Source: Flammeovirgaceae bacterium 311 (GTDB lineage Bacteria; Bacteroidota; Bacteroidia; Cytophagales; Cyclobacteriaceae). Taken from it: DNA of 64,000 nucleotides. The stretch spans positions 6,143,501 to 6,207,500 of the forward strand of contig CP004371.1 of the NCBI GenBank assembly GCA_000597885.1. The letters run 5' to 3'. A model generated the notes under the pieces. That model made no database searches. It had not been told where the DNA came from and was given only the letters and a program-made list of their open reading frames with translations. Positions 1 through 8,518 of this stretch are shown piece after piece. Position 1 is the stretch's first letter. Each line of letters starts with the position of its first letter. A program made the position numbers and the translations under genes.

Positions 1-236
1 CCGCCAAGTCTTTCGATTTCAGCGATGCGCGTATCAAGCTCGGCAGTCATGTCATTGAGCCTTCTGTAAGTGTCAGCCAGTTCAGTGTCTTTGTTTGCTA
101 TTTCAGCCCGCATTTCCTCCTTTTCGCGGTAGTCCATGTAATAAACTACTCCATTAATGATCAGGAGAAGGGCTATAATGGCAATAATAAGCGTTTTGGT
201 ATTTTTACCTGAGCTTTTACCTGTGTTCTCGGCCAT
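1..236 (-). CDS. Partial membrane-anchored coiled-coil protein (C-terminus outside window)
   Basis: An open frame on the minus strand begins with ATG at 236 and runs off the left edge of the window without a stop (78 full codons). The N-terminus is Lys/Ser-rich (MAENTGKSSGKNTKT). One hydrophobic segment follows at about residues 16-33, and then a highly charged stretch (YREKEEMRAEIANKDTEL) that looks like the start of a coiled coil. This suggests a single-pass inner-membrane protein with a periplasmic or cytoplasmic coiled coil. I do not recognise the family. It is divergent from the methyltransferase gene that starts at 343. Confidence 0.7.
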   Translation of the reverse strand, partial: MAENTGKSSGKNTKTLIIAIIALLLIINGVVYYMDYREKEEMRAEIANKDTELADTYRRLNDMTAELDTRIAEIERLG

Positions 237-342
237 ACGTATTTAGGAATTAATTTGCTTAAGAATGAGAAATAGAAAGATTTATTGTTTTGTTGCCCAC
301 TAAATATTTCTAATCACAAATATCAAAAAAAAATTCGCTTCC

Positions 343-930
343 ATGTCAGATTTTAACGAAAAATACTGGACTGACCGTTACCTCCGGGGACAAACGCAGT
401 GGGATGCCGGTAATATCACTACTCCACTCAAAGAATATTTTGATAAACTGCACGATCAGGATATGAAAATACTCATTCCGGGAGGTGGAAACGGCTACGA
501 AGCAGCCTACCTCCATGAGCTGGGTTTCCGCCAGGTGTACCTGCTAGATCTTTCGCCCCTACCTTTAGATTCATTCAGGAGCCGGAATCCTGATTTCCCG
601 GAGGATCATTTACTGCTGCAGGATTATTTTAAACTGGTAGATACCTTTGACCTGATTGTGGAGCAGACTTTCTTCTGTGCCCTGCATCCGTCGCAAAGAG
701 GGGCTTACGCCCAAAAGGCAAATGAGCTTTTGAAAGAAGGAGGCCATCTGGTAGGGGTGTTGTTTGATGCGCCATTGAATAAAGATTTCCCTCCTTTTGG
801 AGGCACCTCAGAAGAATATCAAAAATATTTTGAGCCCCTTTTCACCATCCATAAGCTGGAGCCCTGCTACAACTCTATTAAACCCAGGGCCGGCCGGGAA
901 GTATGGATCGATGTGGAGAAAAGGGCTTAA
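343..930 (+). CDS. TPMT-family SAM-dependent methyltransferase
   Basis: 195 residues, matching the thiopurine S-methyltransferase (TPMT)-like family in layout. The N-terminal YWTDRYLRGQTQWDAG (residues 8-23) is typical of the family and precedes a glycine-rich SAM motif IPGGGNGYEA (45-54). An acidic motif II (LLDLSP, 67-72) and a post-motif LIVEQTFFCAL (104-114) follow. Members methylate thiols, selenium/tellurium compounds or halides; the substrate here cannot be read from sequence. The stop codon overlaps that of the convergent downstream gene (CTTAA, 927-930), so the two genes end on each other with no intergenic space. Confidence 0.85.
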   Translation: MSDFNEKYWTDRYLRGQTQWDAGNITTPLKEYFDKLHDQDMKILIPGGGNGYEAAYLHELGFRQVYLLDLSPLPLDSFRSRNPDFPEDHLLLQDYFKLVDTFDLIVEQTFFCALHPSQRGAYAQKANELLKEGGHLVGVLFDAPLNKDFPPFGGTSEEYQKYFEPLFTIHKLEPCYNSIKPRAGREVWIDVEKRA

Positions 931-1727
931 TACTCCAGTACATAATGCTGCTTTTGCATGCCAGGGCGGAAAAAGAGCATGCCGGCTTCGTAGAGATCCA
1001 GGCTTAGGCTAACAGCCTGGTGCTGACAAAGCACTGACCAGGCCTGCTGCATAGGTTCAGACCAATGGATATCATCCACCACCACTACCGAATTTCTATG
1101 GAGGCAGGGGAGTATCCACTCAAAATAGCGAATGGTAGCTTCGTAGGTGTGGTTGGCATCCAGGTAGGCAAGGTCTATGCGGCTTAATTCTTTGTTGAGC
1201 AGCTTAGGCAGGGTGCTATCAATGTTCCCTACATGAAGGGCTATGTTGCTAAGGTTTTGCTCCTGAAAGTTTTGGACTGCGAGGGCTGCAGTACGGGGAC
1301 AGCCTTCCAGGGTGTGAACCATACCATCGGGGGCCGCTGTGGCCAGGTACAGGGTGTTGATGCCCAGGGAGGTACCCAGCTCCAATATTGTTTTAGCTTC
1401 CTGATGCTGTACCAGGTGGTAGAGAAGGCTGCTGAACCGGACAGGGGTGAGGCTGTGACGGGCTATGCCGGATACGGGGCGAATATTGCTGCTGCTGATG
1501 CTGGAGCCGGCGCCGAGTTCATGCATTTCCAGGCGATCGGTGGAATTGAGCAGGCGTTGCCGGAGGGCTTCTATCCGGGCATTTTTTTTTACAGGTGGTT
1601 TTATTACCTGCTGATACAACCCGTATACAAAAGGGGCATGCAGCGAGTGTTCATTAACAGCCCGGAGCCAGTAGTGCAGCCATGCACGTGCCTGAAACCA
1701 CTTTTTCCGCCACTGTGCCTGAAGCAT
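927..1727 (-). CDS. Class I SAM-dependent methyltransferase (O-methyltransferase-like)
   Basis: 266 residues. The Rossmann SAM-binding motif ILELGTSLGINTLY lies at residues 114-127, with an acidic residue after strand 2 (HTLEG). LAYLDANHTYEAT (187-199) and VVVVDDIHW (214-222) resemble the metal/catechol O-methyltransferase-type fold, where Asp residues bind a divalent cation. The N-terminal ~110 residues are a helical, Arg/Trp-rich extension. The start overlaps the apaG stop (TAATG), implying translational coupling and co-transcription with apaG. Substrate unknown. Confidence 0.8.
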   Translation of the reverse strand: MLQAQWRKKWFQARAWLHYWLRAVNEHSLHAPFVYGLYQQVIKPPVKKNARIEALRQRLLNSTDRLEMHELGAGSSISSSNIRPVSGIARHSLTPVRFSSLLYHLVQHQEAKTILELGTSLGINTLYLATAAPDGMVHTLEGCPRTAALAVQNFQEQNLSNIALHVGNIDSTLPKLLNKELSRIDLAYLDANHTYEATIRYFEWILPCLHRNSVVVVDDIHWSEPMQQAWSVLCQHQAVSLSLDLYEAGMLFFRPGMQKQHYVLEY

Positions 1728-2113
1728 TAATTAAGTTTGAAGGGTGCCACCATGGTGAATTCAGGAATCTTGACCCTGAATTTTTTTCCATCTATGATAC
1801 GCTCCATCAGGTAGGTGCCATACATTTTGCCCATACCCGATTTTAGGTTGCAGCCCGATACGTACTGGTGGCTCTGGCCTGCTTCCAGCACTGGTTGCTG
1901 ACCTACTACACCTTCGCCCTCTACCTCGCGTACAATATTGTTGGCATCGTGTATGTACCAATGCCTGCGAAGCAGCTGAACGGTATGCTGGCTATTATTT
2001 TCAATAACAATACGGTAGGTAAAAACATAGTGCATTTGCCCGGGGCTTGAATATTCAGGCTGATAGGCGGTTTCTACACATACCTTAACTCCTTGGGTAA
2101 CTTCCGAAACCAT
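1727..2113 (-). CDS. apaG: ApaG family protein (DUF525)
   Basis: 128 residues, the usual ApaG length, forming a single immunoglobulin/fibronectin-like beta-sandwich. Recognisable family segments are the N-terminal VTQGVKVCVETAYQPEYS, FTYRIVIENNS followed by VQLLRRHW, VREVEGEGVVGQQPVL, and the C-terminal SGMGKMYGTYLM. ApaG is linked to Co2+/Mg2+ homeostasis in enterobacteria; its molecular role is not settled. It lies directly upstream of the methyltransferase gene with a one-base stop/start overlap and is divergent from ung across about 107 bp. Confidence 0.92.
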   Translation of the reverse strand: MVSEVTQGVKVCVETAYQPEYSSPGQMHYVFTYRIVIENNSQHTVQLLRRHWYIHDANNIVREVEGEGVVGQQPVLEAGQSHQYVSGCNLKSGMGKMYGTYLMERIIDGKKFRVKIPEFTMVAPFKLN

Positions 2114-2162
2114 TCTTGCGCTTTTTGCTTAATCTGATTAAATATACGAAGAAATTAACTAT

Positions 2163-2194
2163 ATAGACGAGCTTAACGCCAAATAGACAAGCTT
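2163..2194. repeat. Direct repeat ATAGAC(G/A)AGCTT in the apaG-ung intergenic region
   Basis: Two 12-bp copies differing at one base (2163-2174 and 2183-2194), 20 bp apart start to start, in the 107-bp divergent region between apaG and ung. The spacing is near two helical turns, as expected of a paired protein-binding site. No family can be assigned. Confidence 0.4.
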
Positions 2195-2220
2195 CAATCT
2201 AAAATACAATTAACTGCTGC

Positions 2221-2883
2221 ATGGATGTTAAAATTGCCCCTTCCTGGAAAGAAAAATTATATAGTGAGTTTGAGGAGCCTTATTTTCAAACCCTTACCGA
2301 ATTTGTAAAGCAGGAATACCGGGAGCATAAGGTCTACCCGCCACCGGGGCTGATCTTCAATGCTTTTGCCCACTGCTCCTTCGAAGAGGTAAAGGTGGTG
2401 ATCCTGGGCCAGGACCCTTATCACAATCCCGGGCAGGCAAACGGACTGGCTTTTTCGGTAGCCGATGGCGTTACCCCACCGCCTTCGCTGCAAAATATTT
2501 ATAAGGAGATAAGCAATGAATTAGGCACGCCCATTCCCGATAATGGGAATCTGGAACGTTGGGCCGATCAGGGAGTACTCCTGCTCAATGCCACTCTCAC
2601 GGTAAGGGCTCATAAACCCGGCAGCCATCAGAAAAAGGGCTGGGAGGAATTCACAGATGCCGTGATTAAATTGTTATCAGAAGAAAAACAAGCACTGGTT
2701 TTTATGCTCTGGGGAGCGTATGCCCAGAAAAAAGGATCTATTATTAACGAAACCAGGCACCTGGTGCTAAAATCTGCCCATCCATCGCCTTTTGCAGCCA
2801 ACAGAGGTTTTTTTGGTAATAACCACTTTAAAAAAGCAAATGAGTACCTGCAGCAGCACGGGAAAGAACCCATTGACTGGTAG
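2221..2883 (+). CDS. ung: Uracil-DNA glycosylase, family 1
   Basis: 220 residues, close to the E. coli Ung length. The enzyme excises uracil from DNA in base-excision repair. The water-activating motif GQDPYH is at residues 63-68 with catalytic Asp65, and the minor-groove loop HPSPFAANRGFFG begins at His187, matching the E. coli catalytic His187. LLLNATLTV (uracil-recognition strand) is also present. Its TAG stop forms the left end of a 36-bp palindrome shared with the convergent lepB gene. Confidence 0.97.
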   Translation: MDVKIAPSWKEKLYSEFEEPYFQTLTEFVKQEYREHKVYPPPGLIFNAFAHCSFEEVKVVILGQDPYHNPGQANGLAFSVADGVTPPPSLQNIYKEISNELGTPIPDNGNLERWADQGVLLLNATLTVRAHKPGSHQKKGWEEFTDAVIKLLSEEKQALVFMLWGAYAQKKGSIINETRHLVLKSAHPSPFAANRGFFGNNHFKKANEYLQQHGKEPIDW

Positions 2884-2916
2884 CATGGAGCGGGAATTAA
2901 TTCCCGCTCCATGCTA
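2881..2916. terminator. Perfect 36-bp palindrome between ung and lepB (bidirectional terminator/repeat)
   Basis: An uninterrupted inverted repeat with 18-base arms centred on AATT|AATT. Its inner core is GCGGGAATTAATTCCCGC. The left end is the TAG stop of ung and the right end is the complement of the TAG stop of lepB, so it exactly fills the convergent gap. A related element with the same GGGAATTAATTCC core but different arms lies at 37668-37708. It lacks a strong U tract, so termination is inferred from position. Confidence 0.6.
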
Positions 2917-4026
2917 ATCAACTCCTTTTAAAATTCTTTCCCAGCGTATTTTGCTGAACATGCTTTCGTTCGGGTCTATCGACATCCAGGTGAAAAGGGC
3001 TTTGCCCACAATGTGATCGTGGGGTACAAAGCCCCAGAAACGGGAGTCGAGGGAGTTGTGGCGGTTATCGCCCATCATAAAGTAGTAGTCCTGCTGAAAG
3101 GTGTAACTATCAATGACCTGTCCCTTCAGGTTTATTTTTCCATCGGCCATTACTACATCCTCCGGTGCGTGCCCTTCGTAATATCTAATGGTATTAAAAT
3201 ATTTGGCTATGTTTTCTTCTGTAAGGGCAATGGTCATGCCTTCTGCAGGCACCACCAGGGGCCCAAAATTATCGATGTTCCAGGGGAGCTGATCATAGCC
3301 AACCGGCATTACCTCCTGGCCTTTTTCACCTTCGGGAAATACTACTTTTTCTACTGATTCCACGAAAGGCAGGCCCTCTATTTCCCGGGCTGTATAATCG
3401 GGCAGACTCACCATGAGTGCATTACCATACATCTGGGCATCGTAGAGCTTGTACTGGCGGATAAAACGCTCACTTGGCTGTCCATTCATATTAATAGTAT
3501 ACAGAAACTGCATCTGTTCAGGATTTTCCATAGCCTGTCCATTCACTATTACCTGTTGGTTTACAATACGCAGGGTGTCGCCTGCTACTGCAACGCATCG
3601 TTTTACATAATTGCTGCGCATATCGACGGGATGCTCCAGCTCACCGGGAAAGTTAAAAACCACCACATCGCCCTGTTCCACATCACTAATGGCAGGCAGC
3701 CTGAACTGGGGCAGCTGAATAAGCGTGGAATAAGCAGGTATGCTCGTTCCCCAGATGGTTTGGTGTGACAGGGGAATTTGTAAGGGTGTGATTGGCGTAG
3801 CAGCGCCATAGTGAGATTTGCTGACAAAAAGAAAATCACCGATCAGCAGGCTTCGCTCCATAGAGCCTGTTGGGATGGTAAACGGGGTGAAAACAAGCCA
3901 GCGGATAATGGTGGCAGCTACCACAGCGAAAACAATGGCATCCAGCCATTCCCGGGAAGCAGATTTTGCTTTTTTAGGAGCAGCCTTCTGGCTTTTATTT
4001 TTATCTTCTTTCGTCTTTGTGATCAT
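2914..4026 (-). CDS. lepB: Signal peptidase I (paralogue A)
   Basis: 370 residues. This serine/lysine-dyad membrane protease removes signal peptides from exported proteins. A Lys-rich cytosolic N-terminus is followed by a TM anchor (about 30-47), then PTGSMERSLLIGD with nucleophile Ser55 and SNYVKRCVAVAGD with general-base Lys142. The C-terminal box MGDNRHNSLDSRFWGFVP is intact. A large insertion (about 150-300) is shared with its neighbour and is common in Bacteroidota LepB. It is a tandem duplicate of the gene at 4299-5402, with long near-identical blocks such as VMPVGYDQLPWNIDNFGPL. A TATCTTTG -7-like element on the minus strand (4061-4068) suggests its own promoter. Confidence 0.95.
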   Translation of the reverse strand: MITKTKEDKNKSQKAAPKKAKSASREWLDAIVFAVVAATIIRWLVFTPFTIPTGSMERSLLIGDFLFVSKSHYGAATPITPLQIPLSHQTIWGTSIPAYSTLIQLPQFRLPAISDVEQGDVVVFNFPGELEHPVDMRSNYVKRCVAVAGDTLRIVNQQVIVNGQAMENPEQMQFLYTINMNGQPSERFIRQYKLYDAQMYGNALMVSLPDYTAREIEGLPFVESVEKVVFPEGEKGQEVMPVGYDQLPWNIDNFGPLVVPAEGMTIALTEENIAKYFNTIRYYEGHAPEDVVMADGKINLKGQVIDSYTFQQDYYFMMGDNRHNSLDSRFWGFVPHDHIVGKALFTWMSIDPNESMFSKIRWERILKGVD

Positions 4027-4237
4027 AGCATTTTCAAGCTAAACCATATTGGTGCATTTACAAAGATAACAACCGCTTGTTCAACCGCCTTACCATTTAA
4101 AAAAATATGGAGGGGATATAAACAAGATCTAAACCATAAGTGGAGAAAAGGGTGCCGGGAGTGGGGCATTTTCATACATTGTAAACTCTGGCAGCAGCCA
4201 TATTATTGTAGCCACACCTGGCAGGTCTCTGCAGTGC

Positions 4238-4276
4238 ATAAAAAAAGAGCAGCTGTCTATCAGGTCAGCTGCTCTT
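4238..4276 (-). terminator. Rho-independent terminator after lepB paralogue B
   Basis: On the minus strand a 10-bp stem (AGAGCAGCTG / CAGCTGCTCT) with a 10-nt loop is followed by seven T residues. It sits about 25 bp past the stop of the 4299-5402 gene and separates it transcriptionally from the second lepB. Confidence 0.85.
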
Positions 4277-4298
4277 CTACTTTTATAAATACTGTTGC

Positions 4299-5402
4299 TT
4301 AGTTAATGCCTCTGAACAGGCGTTCCCAGCGGATCTTGCTTAAGAAGCTCTCATTGGCATCCAGCGACATCCAGATAAAGAGTGCTTTGCCTACCACATG
4401 ATCCTGTGGCACAAAGCCCCAGTAGCGTGAGTCTAGGGAGTCGTGGCGGTTATCGCCCATCATAAAGTAGTAGTCCTGCTGAAAGGTATAGCTGTCAACT
4501 GGCTGTCCTTTTATGGTTACCCTGCCCTCTGTTAATTGCACATCCTCGTCGTTGTGGCCTTCGTAGTACTTAATCGTGTTGTAGTACTTGGCTATGTTTT
4601 CTTCTGTAAGGGCAATGGTCATGCCCTCTGCAGGAACCACCAGGGGTCCAAGGTTATCGATGTTCCAGGGGAGCTGATCATAGCCAACCGGCATTACCTC
4701 TGGTCCTTTTTCTCCCCCCGGGAAACGCACCGGCTCAACGCTTTTTACAAAAGGCAGCTGGCTTATTTCTTTTGCCATGTCCCCGTTCAGGCTTACCAGC
4801 AGTCCGTTGCCGTAGTACTGCATGTCGTATAGCTTGTATTTTCTGATGAAGCGTTCGTTTGGCTGGCCTTCCAGCTGCAGAATAAATTTATGCTGCATTT
4901 GTGCCGGGTTTTCAACAGGCGTGCTGTTTACTATTACCTGCTGATCCTGAATGCGCAGGGTATCACCATGTACGGCCACGCAGCGTTTAATATAGTTGCT
5001 GCGCAGGTCGAGGGGGTGCTGCAGCTCACCGGGGAAATTGAATACCACCACATCGCCACGCTCCACATCGCTGAAGCCGGGCAGGCGGAACTGGGGCAGC
5101 TGAATCCAGTCAACATAAGAGTCCATATCGGTGCCCCAGATCTTCTGGTGGGTGAGGGGGACCTGCAGTGGTGTTTTAGGCGTGCGGGCCCCGTAGTGCA
5201 TTTTACTTACAAACAGGAAATCTCCTACCAGCAAACTACGCTCCATAGAGCCCGTGGGAATGGTATAGGCCTCCAGAAATAACCAGCGGATAAGGGTGGC
5301 GGCAATTACGGCAAAGGCGATGGCATCCAGCCATTCCCTGGATTTGGATTTAGGCTTTTGGGGAGCCTTTTTTGTCGGAGCTTCTTTAAGTTTCGTTGTC
5401 AT
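4299..5402 (-). CDS. lepB: Signal peptidase I (paralogue B)
   Basis: 367 residues with the same architecture as its neighbour: Lys-rich N-terminus, TM anchor (about 24-42), catalytic GSMERSLLVGD with Ser52, YIKRCVAVHGD with Lys140, and MGDNRHDSLDSRYWGFVP. Both catalytic residues are present in both copies, so each is likely active. It follows dapB by about 30 bp on the same strand and probably ends the parA-parB-dapB operon, with the terminator at 4238-4276 after it. Divergence between the copies is concentrated in the segment around residues 180-230, which may reflect different substrate preference. Confidence 0.95.
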   Translation of the reverse strand: MTTKLKEAPTKKAPQKPKSKSREWLDAIAFAVIAATLIRWLFLEAYTIPTGSMERSLLVGDFLFVSKMHYGARTPKTPLQVPLTHQKIWGTDMDSYVDWIQLPQFRLPGFSDVERGDVVVFNFPGELQHPLDLRSNYIKRCVAVHGDTLRIQDQQVIVNSTPVENPAQMQHKFILQLEGQPNERFIRKYKLYDMQYYGNGLLVSLNGDMAKEISQLPFVKSVEPVRFPGGEKGPEVMPVGYDQLPWNIDNLGPLVVPAEGMTIALTEENIAKYYNTIKYYEGHNDEDVQLTEGRVTIKGQPVDSYTFQQDYYFMMGDNRHDSLDSRYWGFVPQDHVVGKALFIWMSLDANESFLSKIRWERLFRGIN

Positions 5403-5432
5403 GTCAGGCTTAGTGCACCAGCGCAGGGCCGG

Positions 5433-6149
5433 TTACAGAGATAGAAAATCATCCATGCCAAATACGCCTTTACGGCCGGGCAGCCACTCAGCTACCTGCA
5501 GTGCACCTGAGGCAAAGCCCTGGCGGCTGTATGCAATATGGTTTAGTTCGAGTAAATCGTTGCCCGACTGCCAGCGTATGGTGTGGGTGCCAGGCACTTC
5601 ATCTTCACGAATGGATATGATCGGTAACGCTTCAGGATCATGCTTTAATTCATTCTCCCAGCGCTTTTTTCGCTTTAGCTCCTTTATGATACCTTCTGCC
5701 AGGGTAATGGCAGTGCCACTGGGGGCATCTTTTTTGTGCACATGATGTACTTCCTCCATTTGCACATCGTACTGGGGTGCTGCATCCATTAGCTTGGCCA
5801 GGTAGTTACTGGCCTTCAGGAACAGGTTTACCCCTATGCTAAAGTTTGAGGCCCAGAAAAAGGCGCCTCCCAGCTGGTTGCAATAGTTTTCTGCTCTAAA
5901 TTTCTGGCTCGTCCAGCCGGTGGTGCCGCAAACAACAGGAACGCCTGCCCGCAGGCAGTGCATGATGTTGGTATAGGCTGCATCTGGATGCGTAAACTCA
6001 ATGGCAACATCGGCTGTGGCAGGTGTTACAGTTTCCAGCTCGTGGGGGTTGGCATCACTGATGCGGTGGCTGATGGTGTGGCCACGGTCCAGTGCCAGTG
6101 CCTCAATGGCCTGACCCATTTTGCCGTAACCGATTAGGGCTATTCTCAT
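5433..6149 (-). CDS. dapB: 4-hydroxy-tetrahydrodipicolinate reductase
   Basis: 238 residues. It reduces the DapA product with NAD(P)H in the diaminopimelate/lysine pathway. The nucleotide-binding motif GYGKMGQ (7-13) is at the N-terminus. The catalytic signature EVHHVHKKDAPSGTA spans 133-147, with His135/His136 and Lys139, and CGTTGWT (74-80) is the family loop near the cofactor. The protein is slightly shorter than the ~270-residue enterobacterial form, as usual in this phylum. Its start overlaps the upstream DUF5683 gene by 4 bp. Confidence 0.95.
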   Translation of the reverse strand: MRIALIGYGKMGQAIEALALDRGHTISHRISDANPHELETVTPATADVAIEFTHPDAAYTNIMHCLRAGVPVVCGTTGWTSQKFRAENYCNQLGGAFFWASNFSIGVNLFLKASNYLAKLMDAAPQYDVQMEEVHHVHKKDAPSGTAITLAEGIIKELKRKKRWENELKHDPEALPIISIREDEVPGTHTIRWQSGNDLLELNHIAYSRQGFASGALQVAEWLPGRKGVFGMDDFLSL

Positions 6150-6766
6150 GGGAATGTATAGGTTATTCTAATACCGGGCGCCAGTATGCCGGTGGGATCG
6201 GGAACCAGGGTTGGGCGCACCTTCATACTTAATTCTTCGTCCAGGCTAAAAGTTTGTAGCTGGGCATCTACATAGGCTTCTACGATTTGCAGGCCATAGT
6301 AGGCGCCACCCAGAATGATCAGGTAATCGCGCTGGCGCCTGTAAAAGTCTACTCTTCTTTCATATGCTTCAGCAGAGGGGGTTCCGGGTGGCGCGGAGCC
6401 CGGCTCAAATATAAGCTGTCTGAGGTTTTTGCGGTCTTCGCTGTAGCGCTGGTTGTAAAAGTTTACGCCGTAAACAAATCCTGCTGCACCTGCATACACC
6501 AGGGGCACTTTCCAGAGGGAGCCATTATAGGTTTGGCCCAGGCCTGGCAGTATGGCCGATAGAAAAGCAGATTTTCTGGGGTCGGGCAGGGTGGCAGCCT
6601 CTGCAGCGGTAATATCGATCTGTTCAAATTGCTGTTCTTCAATCTGAACAGGGGGAGGTACTGGCCTTAATGTATCTGCAGGGGTTTGCTGGGCAAACGC
6701 CATGGGCACACCTCCAAGGAAGAGTGCTACAACAAATGTTGCTATGGCGATAAACCTTGCCTGCAT
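6146..6766 (-). CDS. DUF5683 domain-containing membrane protein
   Basis: 206 residues with a signal peptide (ATFVVALFLGGVPMAFAQ) and a Pro-rich linker, then PRKSAFLSAILPGLGQTYNGSLWKVP, the hallmark of DUF5683. Further hydrophobic segments (about 87-105 and 149-166) suggest an inner-membrane location. Its function is not established. The gene is translationally coupled to parB upstream (stop and start share one base) and overlaps dapB downstream; parA-parB-DUF5683-dapB-lepB is a familiar order in Bacteroidota. Confidence 0.85.
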   Translation of the reverse strand: MQARFIAIATFVVALFLGGVPMAFAQQTPADTLRPVPPPVQIEEQQFEQIDITAAEAATLPDPRKSAFLSAILPGLGQTYNGSLWKVPLVYAGAAGFVYGVNFYNQRYSEDRKNLRQLIFEPGSAPPGTPSAEAYERRVDFYRRQRDYLIILGGAYYGLQIVEAYVDAQLQTFSLDEELSMKVRPTLVPDPTGILAPGIRITYTFP

Positions 6767-7701
6767 CAGAGGTTTAAGATTTCCAGGATGCGATTCAGGT
6801 CTTCGAGCGATACAAACGGAATTTTGATCTCTCCTTTATCTCCTGTATCAGTACGTACATTAACCCTGGTGCCAAAGTGTGTTGACAATTTAGTCTGCAG
6901 CTGGCGGTACTCCCGCTCTTTTTCAGGGCTGGCAGCTGCTTTTTTATCTTCTTTCTCGGGAGCGGTGCCGGTAAGCTCGCGCACCATTTTCTCTACCTGC
7001 CTAACAGACAGACCTTCTTTTACCGTACGGTTGTAGATCCAGAGCTGCTTGGCGGGATCTTCTACATTTACAATGGCACGTGCATGCCCCATGCTGATGA
7101 GGTTGTCCCGCAGGCCAGCCTGGATATCTGGTGGCAGGCGCAGCAGGCGCAGGTAGTTGTTAACGGTGGTGCGTTTTTTTCCTACGCGGTCGCCCAGCTC
7201 TTCCTGCTTCAGGCTGCACTCGCTGATGAGGCGCTGGTAGCTTAGGGCAATCTCAAGGGCATTCAGATTTTCGCGCTGAATATTTTCGATCAGGGCCATT
7301 TCCAGCATTTGCTGGTCGTTGGCGGTGCGAATGTAAGCAGGTACGCGGTCAAGGCCTGCAAGTTTGGAGGCCTGGAAGCGCCGCTCACCAGAGATAAGCT
7401 GGTACTGGTTTTCGCTTAACTTGCGAACGGTAATAGGCTGAATAATGCCCTGCACCCGTATGCTTTCCGCCAGCTCCTCCAGTGCCTCCTGGTCGAACCT
7501 GGTTCTGGGCTGGTAGGGGTTGGTCTCAATCTGGCTAAGCGGTATGTCGTTAATGTTGCCGGTATTGGTGGTGCCACCGGTAGCCCGGCGCAGTGCATTT
7601 TCTGCAGAGCGCGGCGAGTCTGCCAGTAAAGCGCCAAGCCCACGGCCCAATGCCTTTTTTTGCGGGAGTTTACCCCCTTTTTTATCTTCTTCCTGATTCA
7701 T
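6766..7701 (-). CDS. parB: Chromosome partitioning protein ParB
   Basis: 311 residues. ParB binds parS sites near the origin, spreads as a CTP-dependent clamp and works with ParA in origin segregation. Visible parts are the N-terminal ParA-contact motif GRGLGALLADS, the ParB/Srx domain (IPLSQIETNPYQPRTRFD), the CTP-binding GERRFQASKLAGL, the central HTH (ELGDRVGKKRTTVNNYLRLL), and a C-terminal dimerisation domain after a charged linker. It lies 1 bp downstream of parA. No parS-like TGTTTCACGTGAAACA site was found by eye in the window. Confidence 0.96.
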   Translation of the reverse strand: MNQEEDKKGGKLPQKKALGRGLGALLADSPRSAENALRRATGGTTNTGNINDIPLSQIETNPYQPRTRFDQEALEELAESIRVQGIIQPITVRKLSENQYQLISGERRFQASKLAGLDRVPAYIRTANDQQMLEMALIENIQRENLNALEIALSYQRLISECSLKQEELGDRVGKKRTTVNNYLRLLRLPPDIQAGLRDNLISMGHARAIVNVEDPAKQLWIYNRTVKEGLSVRQVEKMVRELTGTAPEKEDKKAAASPEKEREYRQLQTKLSTHFGTRVNVRTDTGDKGEIKIPFVSLEDLNRILEILNL

Positions 7702-7702
7702 T

Positions 7703-8503
7703 CTAATTTCCTTCGGCAGCTACCGGGTTAGGGGTAAGCAATCCGTTGTTTTCCAATATTTCACGGGCCAGGCTCAGGTAGCTAACAGCTCCCTTGCTGT
7801 CGGCATCGTGGATCAGGACCGGCACGCCAAAGCTTGGTGCTTCGCTTAGTTTAATATTACGGGGTATCAGGGTTTTAAACACCATTTTCTGGAAGTGCTG
7901 CTGCACATCTTCCACCACCATATTACTTAACCGCAGGCGCACATCGTACATGGTAAGCAAAATGCCCTCAATTTCCAGTTCGGGGTTAAGCCGCTCCTGA
8001 ATAATTTTAATTGTATTGAGCAGTTTTCCCAGACCTTCGAGGGCAAAATATTCGCACTGCACCGGAATAATCACAGAGTTTGCCGCTGTAAGGGCATTTA
8101 CCGTAATGAGTCCTAAGGAAGGCGAGCAGTCAATAATGATAAAATCATATACCGGAGAGAGCTGCTGCAGCACTTTGCGCATTTTTTCCTCCCGGTTCTC
8201 GAGGTTCACCATTTCAACCTCGGCCCCAACCAGGTCAATGTGTGAGGGGATCAGGTGCAGGTATTGGATATCAGTTTCCAGGATTACTTCCTGATAATTA
8301 ATGTCCTCTACCATGCATTCGTATATGCTGTTTTCTACTTCCTTGGGATCTATACCCAGGCCTGAAGTAGAGTTTGCCTGGGGATCTGCATCCACCACCA
8401 GCGTTTTAAATTCCAGGGCAGCCAGCGAGGCGGCCAGGTTGATGGCTGTGGTGGTCTTTCCAACGCCGCCTTTTTGGTTGGCTATGGCAATTATTTTGCT
8501 CAT
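7703..8503 (-). CDS. parA: Chromosome partitioning ATPase ParA/Soj
   Basis: 266 residues, typical of the short chromosomal Soj-type ParA without an N-terminal HTH. The deviant Walker A motif KGGVGKTTT (11-19) carries the signature lysine. VDADPQANST is the A' motif and IIIDCSPSLGLIT the Walker B region. It dimerises on ATP and binds DNA non-specifically to move ParB-parS complexes. It is followed by parB with a 1-bp gap and preceded by the MBL hydrolase gene by 15 bp, so all three are likely co-transcribed. Confidence 0.97.
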   Translation of the reverse strand: MSKIIAIANQKGGVGKTTTAINLAASLAALEFKTLVVDADPQANSTSGLGIDPKEVENSIYECMVEDINYQEVILETDIQYLHLIPSHIDLVGAEVEMVNLENREEKMRKVLQQLSPVYDFIIIDCSPSLGLITVNALTAANSVIIPVQCEYFALEGLGKLLNTIKIIQERLNPELEIEGILLTMYDVRLRLSNMVVEDVQQHFQKMVFKTLIPRNIKLSEAPSFGVPVLIHDADSKGAVSYLSLAREILENNGLLTPNPVAAEGN

Positions 8504-8518
8504 GCTAATGGGATAGGA

